Position numbers and translations under genes: made by a program. Positions 42,876 through 55,459 of a DNA stretch of 64,000 nucleotides are shown piece after piece (position 1 is the first letter of the stretch; each line of letters starts with the position of its first letter). Origin of the DNA: Lunularia cruciata. Lineage: Eukaryota; Streptophyta; Marchantiopsida; Lunulariales; Lunulariaceae. The notes beneath the pieces are model-generated. The model worked only from the letters and a program-made list of their open reading frames with translations, was not told where the DNA came from and made no database searches. Location of the stretch: the NCBI GenBank assembly GCA_948567375.1, contig OX419755.1, forward strand, positions 52,532,291 to 52,596,290. Reading direction: 5' to 3'.

Positions 42876-44429
42876 GATATGCTTTATGGTGGAAAAAAAG
42901 GTGTTTATGCTTCGTGTCCTTGGTAGAGGTTTATGCTTTGATGATTCTTGTGATTAGGAACAAAAATTTGATAGTTCTTATAATTTGGCATTGCAATTGA
43001 TTATATGATTATTTGATCTATAGAAGTCATTATAGAGCTTTTTCTTATCAAGATAAGAAAGAGATTGTAATATTCAACTCCCCTCGTGAGCTAAAGATAT
43101 TTGATAAGGTACAATTGGAATTTATTGTGAAATATATTTTATTAAAATGAATTTTTATAGAAAATAAAATAAAACTTAAATGTATTTAAGAAATAGGTGA
43201 ATCAAAGTTAGAACATATAGAAACATCATTCATATTGGTTCATTACGTTGAGGAAAGACAATGAAGGGAGAGTGCATTGAAACATGAAAATACTTGTTAG
43301 AATTTCAAAATAAAATATAAAGAACTAATATGGTATTCAATTAAAAATTTCTTATATAAAGATATACATTTCTCAAACATCAAGCTATATTGAAAATTTC
43401 TATATAAAATTACAAGATTAAGCTTTACATAATATATAATAACATTGGTCAAATTATCTATAATTATAGCTTTAGAAAAAAGTGGAAAAGGTGACTTCTG
43501 AATAATATAAGGTGCATACTCACATATTTAAAGGATAAAAGTATACAAGAGATATACAAGAATGATTGTCTTCCCAATAATTCAATATGAGTTTATTCTA
43601 AGACTAATTTATACCTTCCATGATGAGAACAAACTAATTTTTATGTACTTGTTGGATTGTTTATGATAGAAAAGAAGCATAAGTCTTTCATACAGAAAGA
43701 TTTTTGGGGAATTATATAGTTCAGTACAAGCTTAGTGACATTAGATTGGGTCATCAATTGTAATTATGGAGTACCCTTAGAAGATAATTATTTTCATATA
43801 TATATATATATATTATAGTAAGTTTTTATTATTATCACATTTTCTAATTTAAGACTTATTTTTAAATTTTCCATAGCTAGATTAATCTAACAAAATTTTA
43901 GTAAAAGCAAATGGATTAGTGATATGGACGAAACAAATAGTGCTATAGAAGGTCCCATGGACTATGTATTACTAGACCAGCTAGTATAAATCTTCAATGA
44001 ACATGATACATTGGTTAGGAACTAATGCAAAAAAACCAAAGATGATTTGAATGAAAAGAGAGATAAAATGATTCACCTCAAGCTCAAGGCTATGTCCATG
44101 GGTACAACAACAATTTACAAACATCTCCTTCTCTCCCTATCAAACTCCATAAGAGTGAGCCCTAAAGACTACCATGGGCTTAGCCAAGCCTTTATATATA
44201 ATCTCATCTAACCTAAACCAGCACAATAACTAGGGTTAGACTAAATAAGATTAACCAAGATGTAGAGTTAACTTATTAAACTCCTCTTAACTCAAGCCAA
44301 GTGGCCTGTAATCTTAGTTTTTGTATACTACTCAATGAAAATTCTAGAAAGATAACCTAAAGAATAATCTCCTCTTATGACAAGGATTAACTAGAGTTAA
44401 GCCATAACAAACTCACCAGATAGAATAAG
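42873..44429. other. AT-rich intergenic DNA
   Basis: Very AT-rich with no coding trace. 44040-44400 lies just beyond the 3' end of the minus-strand copia fragment and might include its LTR, but no paired copy is present to prove it. Confidence 0.4.
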
Positions 44430-45420
44430 CATAACCTGAAGTCAATGAATTCAAGTCCACCATACTTCACATGCAAAATCTGCAAATTTGCATGATGTTT
44501 CACAAAAACTTCCAAAGCAATTGCCTTGATCAATACATCCATCAATTTGATCTTTCAATCAATTTTGATTAACTGAATAGCTTATCAAACATTGCTTGCT
44601 TGATAAAGTGGTATCTAATGTTGATGTGTTTCACCCTACTATTCACTTAGTTTACAACAAGGTGCAAAGCACTCATGCTATTAATTTGGAGATTGACAGT
44701 GCCTTGTGCCAATCCCATCTTTATGATGATTCTATTATTTCCCATCTAGATCCTATCCGTAGTTAGCAACCATGTACTTCAAAAGTGATTAAGCTTTCTC
44801 TGGTCTTGTATTGAATAACCAATCTCTATCATACCCTCAATGTAGTGAAGTATTCACTTAACTACTTCACAATATGATATATGGCATGTATTTGCTAACT
44901 TTAAATGTAGAATATGTTATGTCTCACCTAGTATATATCATCAAATACATGAGATTGCCTATTGTGCACTTATAGGAGACCTCTAACATCTGCACTTTCT
45001 TCATAGGATCAATTGGAGAAAAAGTAGTTGAAAGCAAGAAATGTGCTGCCAAGGGAGTAGTAGCCACCTTTGCACTTTCCATGTTGAATCTAGAAAGTAA
45101 TTTCTTTTCATACTTGCTCTACATCAATCATAGCTTTTTCAACTTATAGGTCTCTTTGAATTTCAATGCTTAAGATTCTCCTGATTAGACCTAAATTTTT
45201 CACACTAAACTTTGAGCTCAACTCCAAAGTTACATTGCATATGGGACCAATAACCATAATATTTTCTATTATCACTTGATGATCTTAGCCCAAATATAAG
45301 TTTACTCTAACTCTATTACTTGAAAAGTAAGCAAATTCTCCCTCCAAATAAAATATCCACTCTCCTATGTCATGACAAACATCTAATGGTATTATAGATA
45401 GTCTTACTCTCCTTCAAAAG
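44430..45420 (-). pseudogene. Copia reverse transcriptase / RNase H relic
   Basis: Minus-strand blocks: FSVKNLGLIRRILSIEIQRD (the KDLG..ILGMEI region of copia RT) near 45250-45160, a TPLAAHF-like segment near 45040, QSHVFDDIY (GSLMYA-like) near 44950, and INIRYHFIKQAM (the copia RNase H end, HIxIRYHFIRE) near 44620. The order RT then RNase H running to lower coordinates fixes the strand. Heavily decayed. Confidence 0.65.
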
Positions 45421-48200
45421 GACAATAAGTTATATTGTACCTCTCTTGCATCTAAGGTAGTACCATTAACAAGTGAATAACAAAGATGTAGATAGGTGGA
45501 CCAAATCTAGGCAAAACCTCAATTTTATAGAGAAAGTAGTTGGTGCAAGTTAGATTGCCCTAATGTAAAGCATAGCTAGGATCCAAGAGCCTACATCCTT
45601 GTATTAACAAGAGCCAAGATGTGGCCTAGTAGTCCAAGGAGCATATGGGTCAGCTAGAAGAGAATGTATGCATTGTTGAAAGTATCCATCCATCAAGGAA
45701 GATGGCAAACCTTTGGACCAATCAGAAGGAAAAAGATGTAAAGGATGGAAGGTCATCTTGTGCTCAGAAGTACAAACCATCTCTCATTTGCAACAAAATT
45801 ACATGGAGAAAAAGGATTCCTCCTCTACCTCAATCACATATCTCTAATTTTGGCCTATCAACAACCATTAAATAGGAGTAAAACAAAGGTATTGATAGTG
45901 CACAACTACCCAAAAGTGCTATAAGTTCCATTTCTTCCATGTATAGTAGGCCTACTCCTCCACAAAAGATTGATAAGATGTTTCTATGCACCAAGTATCC
46001 TATTACATACTCAAAATATCCTGGTCCAAGTTATATAGTCAAAGGTTCCCATGATCATCTTATCAAAGGCTCTCAAATATAATAAGAAGTTGAGAAGGAG
46101 GAACAATTAAAATTAGGTAAGCTAGTAGATGAGCAATACTAGAGTAGAGTATACCATATGCCCGACCTATAGATCCTCTTGTAGAGGAAAGTAATACACA
46201 TTAAAATTATTCTTTGCAATAACAATGCTTAAAAGGGATGTAATAAAACCTTTGTACCCTATAGGCATTCCAATCATGTGTAGGCCATTTATAGAAGTAA
46301 TTTATCCCTCTAGAAGTTGGAGGTGAGGAGGAGTACTTAAAAAGGATCATCTCTATACTTTGACAATATGTCTCTCATGCTTACAAGATGAACCTCAATA
46401 ATCAAGTGGTTAAAGGCTTGCCCAATCTGATCTAGAGTGGACACAATGTGTGTATCATTTCCTAAGGAGGGAAAGATATAATCTAGCATGGCCAAAGTAA
46501 TAAAGCAAGAGATGAGAATGAGCTAAGGCAAATACAATTCTTCTTGAGTGATCTTCTTGTTGTGTATCAATAGTTGATTAAAGAAAGATGATTCAATCTT
46601 GTGAGAAGTCAGGTTGGTAGTAAAGGAAAGAAGGAGAATAATAAAAGAACAACACAAAAGGAAGAAGACTTGCAAAGGATCAAGAACTTCCATAAACTCT
46701 CTAAAAATAATTGTACATGAGACGATATTGAAAGTATACTCAACATGAAAATTAACCCAATTTGGGTAGATATCAAAGAGTGCTTAAAGTACAAGAAATA
46801 TAGCCTCACAACCCTTAATGTAGCAAATGCATATTGATATGGACTAAGTTATTATTAGAAATAATGGTAAAAGATAATGGTAGTGTTATCAAGATGCAAC
46901 ATGACCTCCTCAATGAAAATCAATACAATCCTTCCACAAGGTCTTCTCCACTAAGAGAAGTCAACTAGCACTTAGAACGTAATCAATTGGTATAGAAATC
47001 TCCCCTTCACCACTACTAAATCCATGTGGAACAACTTTGTAAAACCACTAGAGTGATTTTCTACTTAGAAGTAATCACTTGAGCACACAAACCATTCTTA
47101 ACAAGCCTTTTGAGAGATATAAGGGTTGTACACAATGCATGAGCAAAAGGAATTAAGAGCTTAAGGTTAACTCATCCAGGAGATCAGTTATCCAATTGTG
47201 TAATAAATTTTTTACTTTTAGCCTCATCATAGAATGCAAAGGGAAATCTATTGAATAAGTTTAGATGAGAAACTAATTTCAAATAGCCCCAAATTACAAC
47301 CTATATCAATTGCTACCATTTCATCAACTCAATATATATATACCCAAAATGGTCAACAAGAGATTGATGTAGTGTATATAATCTCAAATATCAATGATGT
47401 AGATGTAGTTGTTTGTCGCATATGGGCACTCCATGTTTCTTCAATCATAGTCTTTACATTTTCCCCTTACAAGTTGTTACACCTTCCAAATTAAAATGTA
47501 TATGATACATAGTGCATGGTGTATCTTGGGTTACTCTCGATTATCACATATAGGAAAGTGAACAATAACTAACATAAGAATAACATAAATAATCTGATGT
47601 TATTATTATTTTTTATCTTGATACATAAAAAATCACAAATCAATTACACTCCACCTCACATGAAAAATTACTAATTTTTAAACACTTATTTATTTTAAGA
47701 ATTTTAATTTTTAAATATGAATGATAAAATTATCATATTTCCTCAATAATTAAACTTTAATGATATTAAAAATTATGGATAAGGAACTAAGGTTCTTACC
47801 CACACTCTTATACTACGATAATCAGTTGAAACCCTAAAAGTTCTAAATATTCTATAATTCTCCTCATCTCTAAATATCAATAACGTGAAATTAAAAAATT
47901 AAAATTTTATCTATTTATTTAAAACATATAACCTTGAAATTTACTTAGGTACCTTTGAGAATTGCAAATTATTTTAGCTTTTTGCTATTTTCTTAGCATC
48001 CTTCACTCTCTTTCCTCTACTGCCACCGCTTCTCACTTGTCACGTACTTCTCACAAGCATAATACATATAGAAACACATTTTGTTGGGGCAAAAAAGTAG
48101 CAATCCTTGACACTAACTTCCCCAAGACTGAAATCAATGCCAAGTTTCCTCTTGCACCAAAATAGCATTTGTCCTCTATACCACTTTTTCTACGGTTCTT
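45421..48200. other. Decayed intergenic DNA
   Basis: No domain or element end recognised. Short frames (45645-45875, 46609-46809, 47962-48165) lack family features. 47600-47950 is extremely AT-rich. Confidence 0.4.
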
Positions 48201-48212
48201 CTTTAGTATCTA

Positions 48213-48315
48213 CAATAGAGTGGATTAACAACTTTGGTGGAGTGGATTAACAACTTTATGAGTTATTGTAGTGCATAGAGTGGATTAACAATTTTTTTTG
48301 TTATTGTAGTGCATG
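48213..48315. repeat. Local repeats GAGTGGATTAACAA and TTATTGTAGTGCAT
   Basis: Three copies of (A/G)GAGTGGATTAACAACTTT at about 48217, 48238 and 48277, interleaved with two copies of GTTATTGTAGTGCAT at about 48263 and 48300. They lie just left of the LTR of element G. Confidence 0.8.
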
Positions 48316-48366
48316 TTGCTATTGTGTTTGTTGAGACTCCAAGCTCTTACAAGTATGAACTAGTTT

Positions 48367-49045
48367 TGTGAGCCAGCCTGTCTCTCACTCAAGATGAACC
48401 TCTGATGGCTATCATGGCAGCGCACCATGGACTAAGAAGACAAAGAACTCCAACTCAATCATACTCTTCCAAAGTTAACACTCCAAAACTCAAGACATTG
48501 CTTACTAGAGGACTCAATGAAAGAGAGATAGTGAGGATGGATGAGTATCTCCTCACCCCTATTTTATACACTTGTGAAATAGTTAGCACCAAAGTTACTA
48601 ATTACTAGAGTAACTCAAGTTACTAGGCTAAAAGTCAAAAAAGAAAAAAGCTAAAGGAATATCCATATTCATGGGAATATTCTCTCAAGCATGTGGTATT
48701 ATCTTGACCCAACCACTAAGTCAAGGATCCCTTCACATGGGCTATCTTTGGACAATAGAAGAATCCAAAACAAAAAGGCTTGTGGATCAAAGAGTTCTCA
48801 ATTCTTTCCTCAAAGCCAAACACCTAGGAATAAAACCAAAATAGTACTTTAGAATCCAAAATAGTGGTGCTCATCTTTTCCACTTCCTCTAAAGTAAGAT
48901 CATCTCTATCTTAGCTATGACTAAATTTAGCTAATTATGACTAATCTAGAACAATCCTTTATCTCTATATAAATAATATCTCTCAAGTAATTGTGATACC
49001 AAACTAAATATCACAATAGCACATAATGCACAAATGGATGTTACA
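48367..49045 (-). repeat. 3' LTR of G
   Basis: TGTGAGCCAG at the start and GGATGTTACA at the end, 679 bp, clearly the same family as the LTRs of E with more changes and small indels. Confidence 0.9.
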
Positions 49046-50200
49046 TTTACCCTCAGACTAAGAGTTCACTTTGTCCTCAATGTGAAGGTCTCTCTACCTT
49101 CAATGATACACATTGAACTTATCATGGTTAATCCTGTCAAAGTGTCTTCCTCCTAAGTCCTTGAGATCATAGGTGTAACTGCCTCACACCTTCTCCACTA
49201 TGAAAGGTCCAAAGTACTTAAGCAAAAACTTCTTTTGCACTCTCTTGAATCAAATGGAATTAACAACATTACACAAGCACCTTCTTTGAAGGGTTCTACC
49301 TTCTTCTTGCCTTGCCTCTTATCATAGCTCTCCTTTTGTTTCCTTTGGGCTTGCTCCACATGAACCATAGTAACTGCTCTTCTCTCCTCCAATTCCATGA
49401 CTTGATCCTTCCTTGACTTCTTTGCATCAACTCCTTGTGCTTTCTTCTATCTCTTATGAATGCTTTGGAAGGTAGGAAGATCAAAGTGAATAGGTAAGGT
49501 AGACTTAATACCATAAACAAATTGAAATGGAGAACATTTGGTGGAAGTCTTCATGGATGTCCTATACTCCCACAAAATTGTATGAATCCTCTTCTCTCAA
49601 TGATTTTTAACCCTCTCCATTTTTGCATCTTTGGCCAACATCATGCACAAGATCTGATTGGTTCTCTCTTCCAAGCCATTGGAATTTTGCTTATAGGATG
49701 TAGTTACTCTATGTGTGATAGAGAAATATTGAAGCATGGCTATAGTAATGCTTCCTATAAACTCTCCTCCTCTATTAGAAACCAACTCGAAAGGGCACTT
49801 AAACCTAGTGATAATGCGTTCATAAAGTAATCTCACAACTTCATCTTCATTCTTGTCCCTCAATGTTATAGCTTCAACCCACTTGGTAAGATAATCAATA
49901 CCTACCACAATGTACCAATTGTTCCTTAGAGTTCTATTGACAGGACATACAAAATCTATTCACCACTTCTCAAAACGTCCTAGCAATGGAATTGATCTAA
50001 GTGGTGGAGTGGAAGTAGAATTTTTAGCAACAGCTTGATAAACATGACAAGTTTTGCAATAATCAAGAAAATCCTCCTCCAATGGTAACCTGCATCTAGA
50101 ATCTTGAAAGAAGTCACATTTCTTGCAAAGTGTCTTCCACACACTTAAATTTCATGAAACTCCTTTATGATTAAGATAGACTCTTCTTTACCAACTGCTC
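49046..50200 (-). pseudogene. Integrase of G
   Basis: 49908-49597 carries the core (DYLTKWVEAITLRDKNEDEV, ELVSNRGGEF, NSNGLEERTN). The second catalytic Asp is Asn here. 50142-49960 carries the zinc region end (CKTCHVYQA, the last Cys changed). The GPY/F module is at 49240-49100 in pieces. The first 12 bases of the range are the polypurine tract remnant (TTTACCCTCAGAC). Confidence 0.8.
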
Positions 50201-51000
50201 TTCAAAGTAGACCATCTGCTCCTTGGTGAAAAATAATATCCTCCACCATTGTGTAAGGTCTAGATCTTGCTACAATGGCCTTCCTCTCCCTAGCATGCAT
50301 CCCTTTTGGATAGTTATCTCTTGTAACAAAGTCCACAATATACTTTTACTCCATTGGAACATCTTGGGTGATTGAGGTTGTCATGAGATCTTCATTTTGG
50401 AAGGAATCATCCATTGGTTCATCTCCATCATGATCATAGGCCTTAGATAACAAATCAGCATTTGCATATTTCTTCCCTGGCCTATCCTCAATGGTGTGGT
50501 TGTACTTAGACAAGAGTATCATCCACCTTGCTAGCCTCCCTTCCATTAGGCTTGTTGAAGATGTACTGCAAAGCCTTGTGGTCCATGACAATAGTGGCTT
50601 TCATTCCAATCAAGTAGTGTCTAAACTTCTTGAGACCAAAGATCACTACCAAGCCTTCTCTCTCCACAACAAAGTAGTTCATTTTTGCTGAAACCCTTTG
50701 CCTACAAGCATAAGCTATTGGATGATCATGCCCATCTTGGTCTAATTGACTAAGAGTGCATCCTATAGTTACATTGGAAGCATTAGTGTAGAGGATGAAA
50801 GGCTTAATCTAATCAGGTTTAGCAAGAATTGGAGCTACAACAAGGACTGCTTGAGCTCCTCAAAAGTGTTTGAGAGCCTCCTTGTCCTCCAAAATCACCA
50901 TGTATTCTATTCCCTTCTTCATGTAGATGGTCAATGCATATGCCTTGTTAGAAAATGAGAAGATTAACCTCCTATAATATCCAACCATCCCCAAGAATTG
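50201..51000 (-). pseudogene. RNase H of G
   Basis: 50591-50346 holds RLARWMILLSKYNHTIEDRP and KKYANADLLSKAYDHDGDEP, the RNase H C-terminal and linker blocks seen in E. Upstream, the ASNV..GCTLSQLDQ block is readable near 50790-50730. Several stops and shifts. Confidence 0.78.
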
Positions 51001-51940
51001 GCATAACTTCGTCAAGCTTGAAGAGAATGGAAGGTCTGAGATTTCCTCACCTTCTCAAGGTCGATTGCTATTCCATCCTTGGAGATGATGTGCCCCAAAA
51101 GTAGACTTTCTTCACAATCAAAAATGCACTTCTTTGGGTTGAGTGATGCATTTGCTTCATCCGAGCATTACAAAACCTTGATCAAGTGCTCTTCCTTGCT
51201 CCTATAGACACAAAAGTCATCTATAAAGTCTCTCATAAATTTCCCAATGAAATGTTCAAACATCTTGTTCATGAACCATTGGAATATGGATGGAGAATTG
51301 CAAAGCCCAAAAGGGATGACCTTGAAAGCATAAGTCTCCCAAGGTATGGTGAATGTGGTGAGTTGTTGATGCTTTAGTGCAATCTTGATTTGGTTATACC
51401 CATTATAACCATCTCCAAAACTATATCTGTCTTGACCTACAACCTCCTCCAAGATCTCATCAATTAATGGCAAAGTGTAATAGTCATTCTTAGTAATAGC
51501 ATTGAGCTTCTTGTAATCCACACATACCAAAAAATTGCCAAGTTTTTTCCTCACAACCACACTTAGAGACATCCATTCTAAAGTCTCCAAATCAAAGATA
51601 AATTTGGCCTCCTTGAGCTTATCAATCTCCTCCTTCATAACCAAGATATTGGTGGACTAATGCAATGTTTCTTTTAGCGGACTGGTCTTGCATGTGATTC
51701 CACCTCAATCTTGTGCTCCTCCAAGGTGACTTCCTTTAGATCCTTGTGACTGAAAACAAATACATGGATGAACTTGTGGAAAATCTCCTCAAATCTTACC
51801 TTCTCCTCCTTGGTAACATTTGGACCATACTTGAGGGTATATAACCTCCTCTCTATCTCCTCAAGTGTTAATGGTGATTTATTTGGGTCCCTCAGAACCT
51901 TTGGCTTAGGTGAAAAATCCATAGCATACAAGGGATACAC
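51000..51940 (-). pseudogene. Reverse transcriptase of G
   Basis: 51940-51674 is the linker before RT (KSPLTLEEIERRLYTLKYGP, HKDLKEVTLEEHKIEV). 51644-51168 is RT: VCVDYKKLNAITKNDYYTLP, FGDGYNGYNQIKIA and catalytic FIDDFCVYRSKEEH, still FIDD. A stop near 51660 and others break it. Confidence 0.84.
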
Positions 51941-52189
51941 CTCTAAATCAGATTAAAATTCATCCTCCTCCATGTTTAAGTCCACACCTGAAGCTCCTTC
52001 TTCTAAATTTGAGTCCCAATAATCAAAAGATGGTATATCTAAATGTGAAGTGTAGGTGGTGTTAGTCATAAGAACTATGACTCTGTGGTTTGATGGCCCA
52101 ATCCTTAAGTACCTTTTGTGACTTCAACCAATTGTGCATCTTGCTCTCAACCATGGCCTCCCAAGAAGCAAATCATAGCTTAAATCCTT

Positions 52190-53060
52190 CAAGACTTAGA
52201 AAGTCATGAGATTTTGAATTCCCATAACTAAAACTACCGCCTTATCCATCACCCCTACTGGCCAAACATGTTGCTTTTTTGCCATGCTCACCATAAATGT
52301 TGAAATTCTAGAGGATATCATATCCAACTTATTCATCAACCTCTCTAACATGGCATTCACTATAGATCCTCCATTAACAAGTGCATCATTGATGTTATGA
52401 CCATTCACTCTCACATCAATCTTGGAGGCATATTCACAAGTCTCCCATTGATACTAGAGCTCTTGCTTCTTGTAGAACTCAAACCACCTCTAAGCTCCTT
52501 TGTCAAGGTAGGATCCAAAGCGATTAGTTGACCCACTTGATGTTAGCATTGTGATTACCAACATCTTCCAACACATTGTAGTTCCATTGTTGCTTTGAGA
52601 TCAAGAAGTCCCCCATCTCCAACTTATTCCTTGGAGTCTTTGTTGTTGATGGTGTTGAAGTGCTAGTGTGAGTGCTTCTAGTAGGCATAGGAGTATCCTT
52701 GCTAGGAGTAAATCCTTGAGAAGAGTGTACATCTTATGCAAAATGAGCTCACTTCTTCTCTTGTGCAAAACATCCAAATTAAAACCTTTGGAGTTTGAGC
52801 TCTCCTCCTTCTCATACTTGCTCTCAACCACATCTATGGATGCTATCCCCTTTCTTTTTTTTAGATTAGGAGCCACTTGAGTTTCACTTCCTCCCTTTTG
52901 CCTTCTATTGGCTCTCTCATAACCCCTTCCTCCATGGTAAATGGAATTTGGGCAATTTCTTTGGATATGACCTCTTCCTCCACGACCAAAACAATTTTTA
53001 TCATTGAGATTGTTGGTTGGTTGCTTGGCATCATCTAAATGGATAGTTTCCATAACTCCT
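52190..53060 (-). pseudogene. Protease and nucleocapsid of G
   Basis: 52414-52196 reads MRVNGHNINDALVNGGSIVN (the protease loop D-G-G is N-G-G here) to GIQNLMTF. 53053-52601 includes a decayed knuckle CFGRGGRGHIQRNC (second Cys replaced by Arg) and the basic Ser/Thr linker. Confidence 0.78.
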
Positions 53061-53239
53061 AGTTCCTCTCCCTACATTCTGATCCACCTCTAACTTCTCC
53101 CATTATTGCACAACATTGATCTTGAGATCTGCAAGTTATTTTATGATGCGTGAAGTGGATCTTTTGGTAGAGGTGCAAGAACTGGAGCAACTACTATTTG
53201 TGGTGCAACCCTTGCTACCAAAAGATCAGAAGTTCCACC

Positions 53240-53839
53240 ATAATTTTAGCCTTGAGGAGGACGCACAGCCTCCTTCACTACCAGATCACTCTCATCTCCT
53301 TTCAAACTCTCCTCCATACAAATTGCAATCTTGATAGCTTCAACCTTGGAAGAAGGTTTCTCATATCTCACCTTGCTTTTAATATGTGATCTCAACCCTC
53401 CCACAAAATTATTGTTCAGCATGGCTCCTATGCCAATCATAATAGTCCCCACATCATCCCCACCCTTCCTCAACACTATGCAAAATCTAGACTCTAGCTT
53501 CTACTCTCTTTCTACATAGACTCTCACTTTCTTTCCATCTCCTTGTTTGAAGAAGGTAACCTCACTCATCAATCTCTCATAACTCTCATATGGAAGAAAG
53601 TTCTCAATGAGGGCTAAAGTCAAACTCTCCCAAGACTCTTCTTGCCCATCTCTCCTTTCTTTCTTTGGGTATTTTGACTCATACCATGTAAGGGCTTCAT
53701 CTTCAAAGAAATCTGGTAATAATGAGGCCCACTCATTCTTCCTCCTGTGATTGTTTCTTATGCAATCTCTCTTGAACTCTCTCACAAATACCTCTACATC
53801 TTCTCCATCCTTGCCAAAGAAAACCAGAATTTTCCTCAT
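53240..53839 (-). pseudogene. Gag of G
   Basis: ATG at 53839; VFFGKDGEDVEVFVREFKRD, LPDFFEDEALTWYESKYPKK, then after a frame loss near 53500 GAMLNNNFVGGLRSHIKSKV. Same domain as the gag of E (28101). Confidence 0.82.
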
Positions 53840-53877
53840 CTTAGCCTCTCACTATCTTTCTCTTTTCTCTCACTCTA

Positions 53878-54141
53878 TAACTAAGTCAAGTAAGCCACTT
53901 CTTTCCTTCAATCTCTTTCTCTAAAAGGTCAATGGATGTGAACCTGCCTTCTATCTCTTCTCTCTACATGAAAGCATTTAGATTCACTCTTTCCTCCAAG
54001 TGGTGTATATTTTTGGATCCTCTCAACAATCTCTTCAAATTCTATTCTAAACTCTCTTTTCCTCAAATCCACCCGTACAATCACCTCAAACCTTTAGGGA
54101 ACCTTGCATAGACTCAATTTCTATTCTTGATGACCCTCCAT
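53878..54141 (-). pseudogene. Remnant of the extra zinc-knuckle frame in G
   Basis: From the ATG at 54141 one can read MEGHQE, KLSLCKVP, FEVIVRVDLRKREFRIEFEE and KYTPLGGKSESKCF as in E. About 380 bases, including the second Cys/His motif and the MDKLS-type end, are deleted compared with E and F, and the remainder joins the purine-rich gag leader at about 53878. Confidence 0.6.
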
Positions 54142-54982
54142 GTTTCCAAGATGAGTCTAAACACTCAAACATGCTTTTTGTTGCTCTCACACTCCTCATG
54201 CATGAGATCTCAACTCTGAAAAATTGACCTCTCCTCACTATGTTATTTGATTCTCTTAATTGATATGTCATAGTCCTTTGAATTTTTCACAGTTGATAAA
54301 AATCTTAGGGTGTTCTTTCTTGAAAAATTTCAGATCTTTTCATTGAGCCATTTGGCTAAGAAACTTTCTATTCAGTAGATATATTTCAAATTTGATCTAA
54401 GAATCACTCCCTTACTTCAAAAATTCATTACTTTATAGGAAAAAGTGATCTCTCTCTAATTCTTGAGCCAAAAGATAGAATTCTATGTACTGAATTTTCT
54501 TACAAAATTTCAAAATATTCTATTGAAAATTGAATAAATGGTAGACTCTATACAAATTTCTAGAGAGCATGCAATTTCAAGAGCAATTTACCCTATCAAC
54601 TTTCAGAAATTCTAGCTTAGTGCGTGTATTAGTTCTCACAATAATTTTAAGTTTAGTAATTGAAGGATAACCCAGGTTATCATGTGTAGAGATTTCAAGT
54701 CTGGATTTCAAAATTGAGATTTTGCCCAAAATCATTGTATTCACCAAAATCTACAATCCAACTCACACAATCTCCCCAAATCCTCTCATGTGTACACAAT
54801 GTACAATATCACCTCAAAGACATGAGGTGATACAAAGTACATGAGGTAACTACAAAGTATCCAAATGGGTCTTGGTTCTTGGACATAAGTTCAGGCCTCT
54901 CCTCCCCTAATATTCTCTCCAAATGAGCTCTCATAGCCTCCTTTTGTCTAATATAGAATTGTACGTGGAACATTATTGTACC

Positions 54983-55021
54983 TTCTAGAGAGGTCACAAC
55001 AATGTTATGACCTCTCTAGAA
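54983..55021. repeat. Perfect 14-bp inverted repeat at the primer-site region of G
   Basis: TTCTAGAGAGGTCA, an 11-base loop, then TGACCTCTCTAGAA. The left arm is normal internal sequence next to the primer site (E: TAGAGAGGTC at 29641-29650). The right arm is an extra inverted copy that displaced the expected site. Confidence 0.9.
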
Positions 55022-55045
55022 AAACTAGAGAAACTGAAACAAAAA

Positions 55046-55390
55046 TGTGAGCCGGTCTATCTCTCACTCAAGATGAACTTGTGATGGCTATTATGGTAGC
55101 ACACTATGGACTAAGAAGACAAAGAACTCCAATTCCATCATACCCTTCCAAGGCTAAGACTACAAAACTCAAGACATTGCTCACTAGAGAATTCAATGCA
55201 AGAGAAATAGTGAGGATGGATGAGTACCTCCTCACCCCTAGTTTATATAATTGTGAAATAGTTCTGCACCAAAGTTACTTATTACTAGAGTAACTCAAGT
55301 TAGTAGGCTAAAAGTCAAATAAATTCAAAAGGCTAAAGGAATAGCCATACTCACGGGAGTATTTTCCTAAGCATGTGGTCCTACCTAGAC
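55046..55390 (-). repeat. Truncated 5' LTR of G
   Basis: TGTGAGCCGG at 55046, then about 345 bases of LTR up to AAGCATGTGGTCCTACCT, after which the similarity ends. The U3 half is missing. Confidence 0.85.
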
Positions 55391-55447
55391 CATTCTCTTG
55401 GTTTATCCACACTCTTCTCTCTTGTGTGTGCTATGAGATTCTTGATA

Positions 55448-55459
55448 TGGTATTAGAGA
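55448..55459 (+). promoter_or_regulatory. Primer-binding site of the copia element
   Basis: TGGTATTAGAGA resembles TGGTATCAGAGC, complementary to initiator Met tRNA, the usual primer for plant copia elements. Confidence 0.65.

Larger units (their letters stand above)
48367..55390 (-). mobile_element. Element G: older copy of the E/F family
   Basis: 3' LTR (48367-49045), polypurine tract, integrase, RNase H, RT, protease, gag, remnants of the extra frame, leader and a truncated 5' LTR on the minus strand. Its domains align with E in the same order, but with many more stops and substitutions, so it looks older. The 5' LTR is cut at about 55390, where copia sequence begins. Confidence 0.9.
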
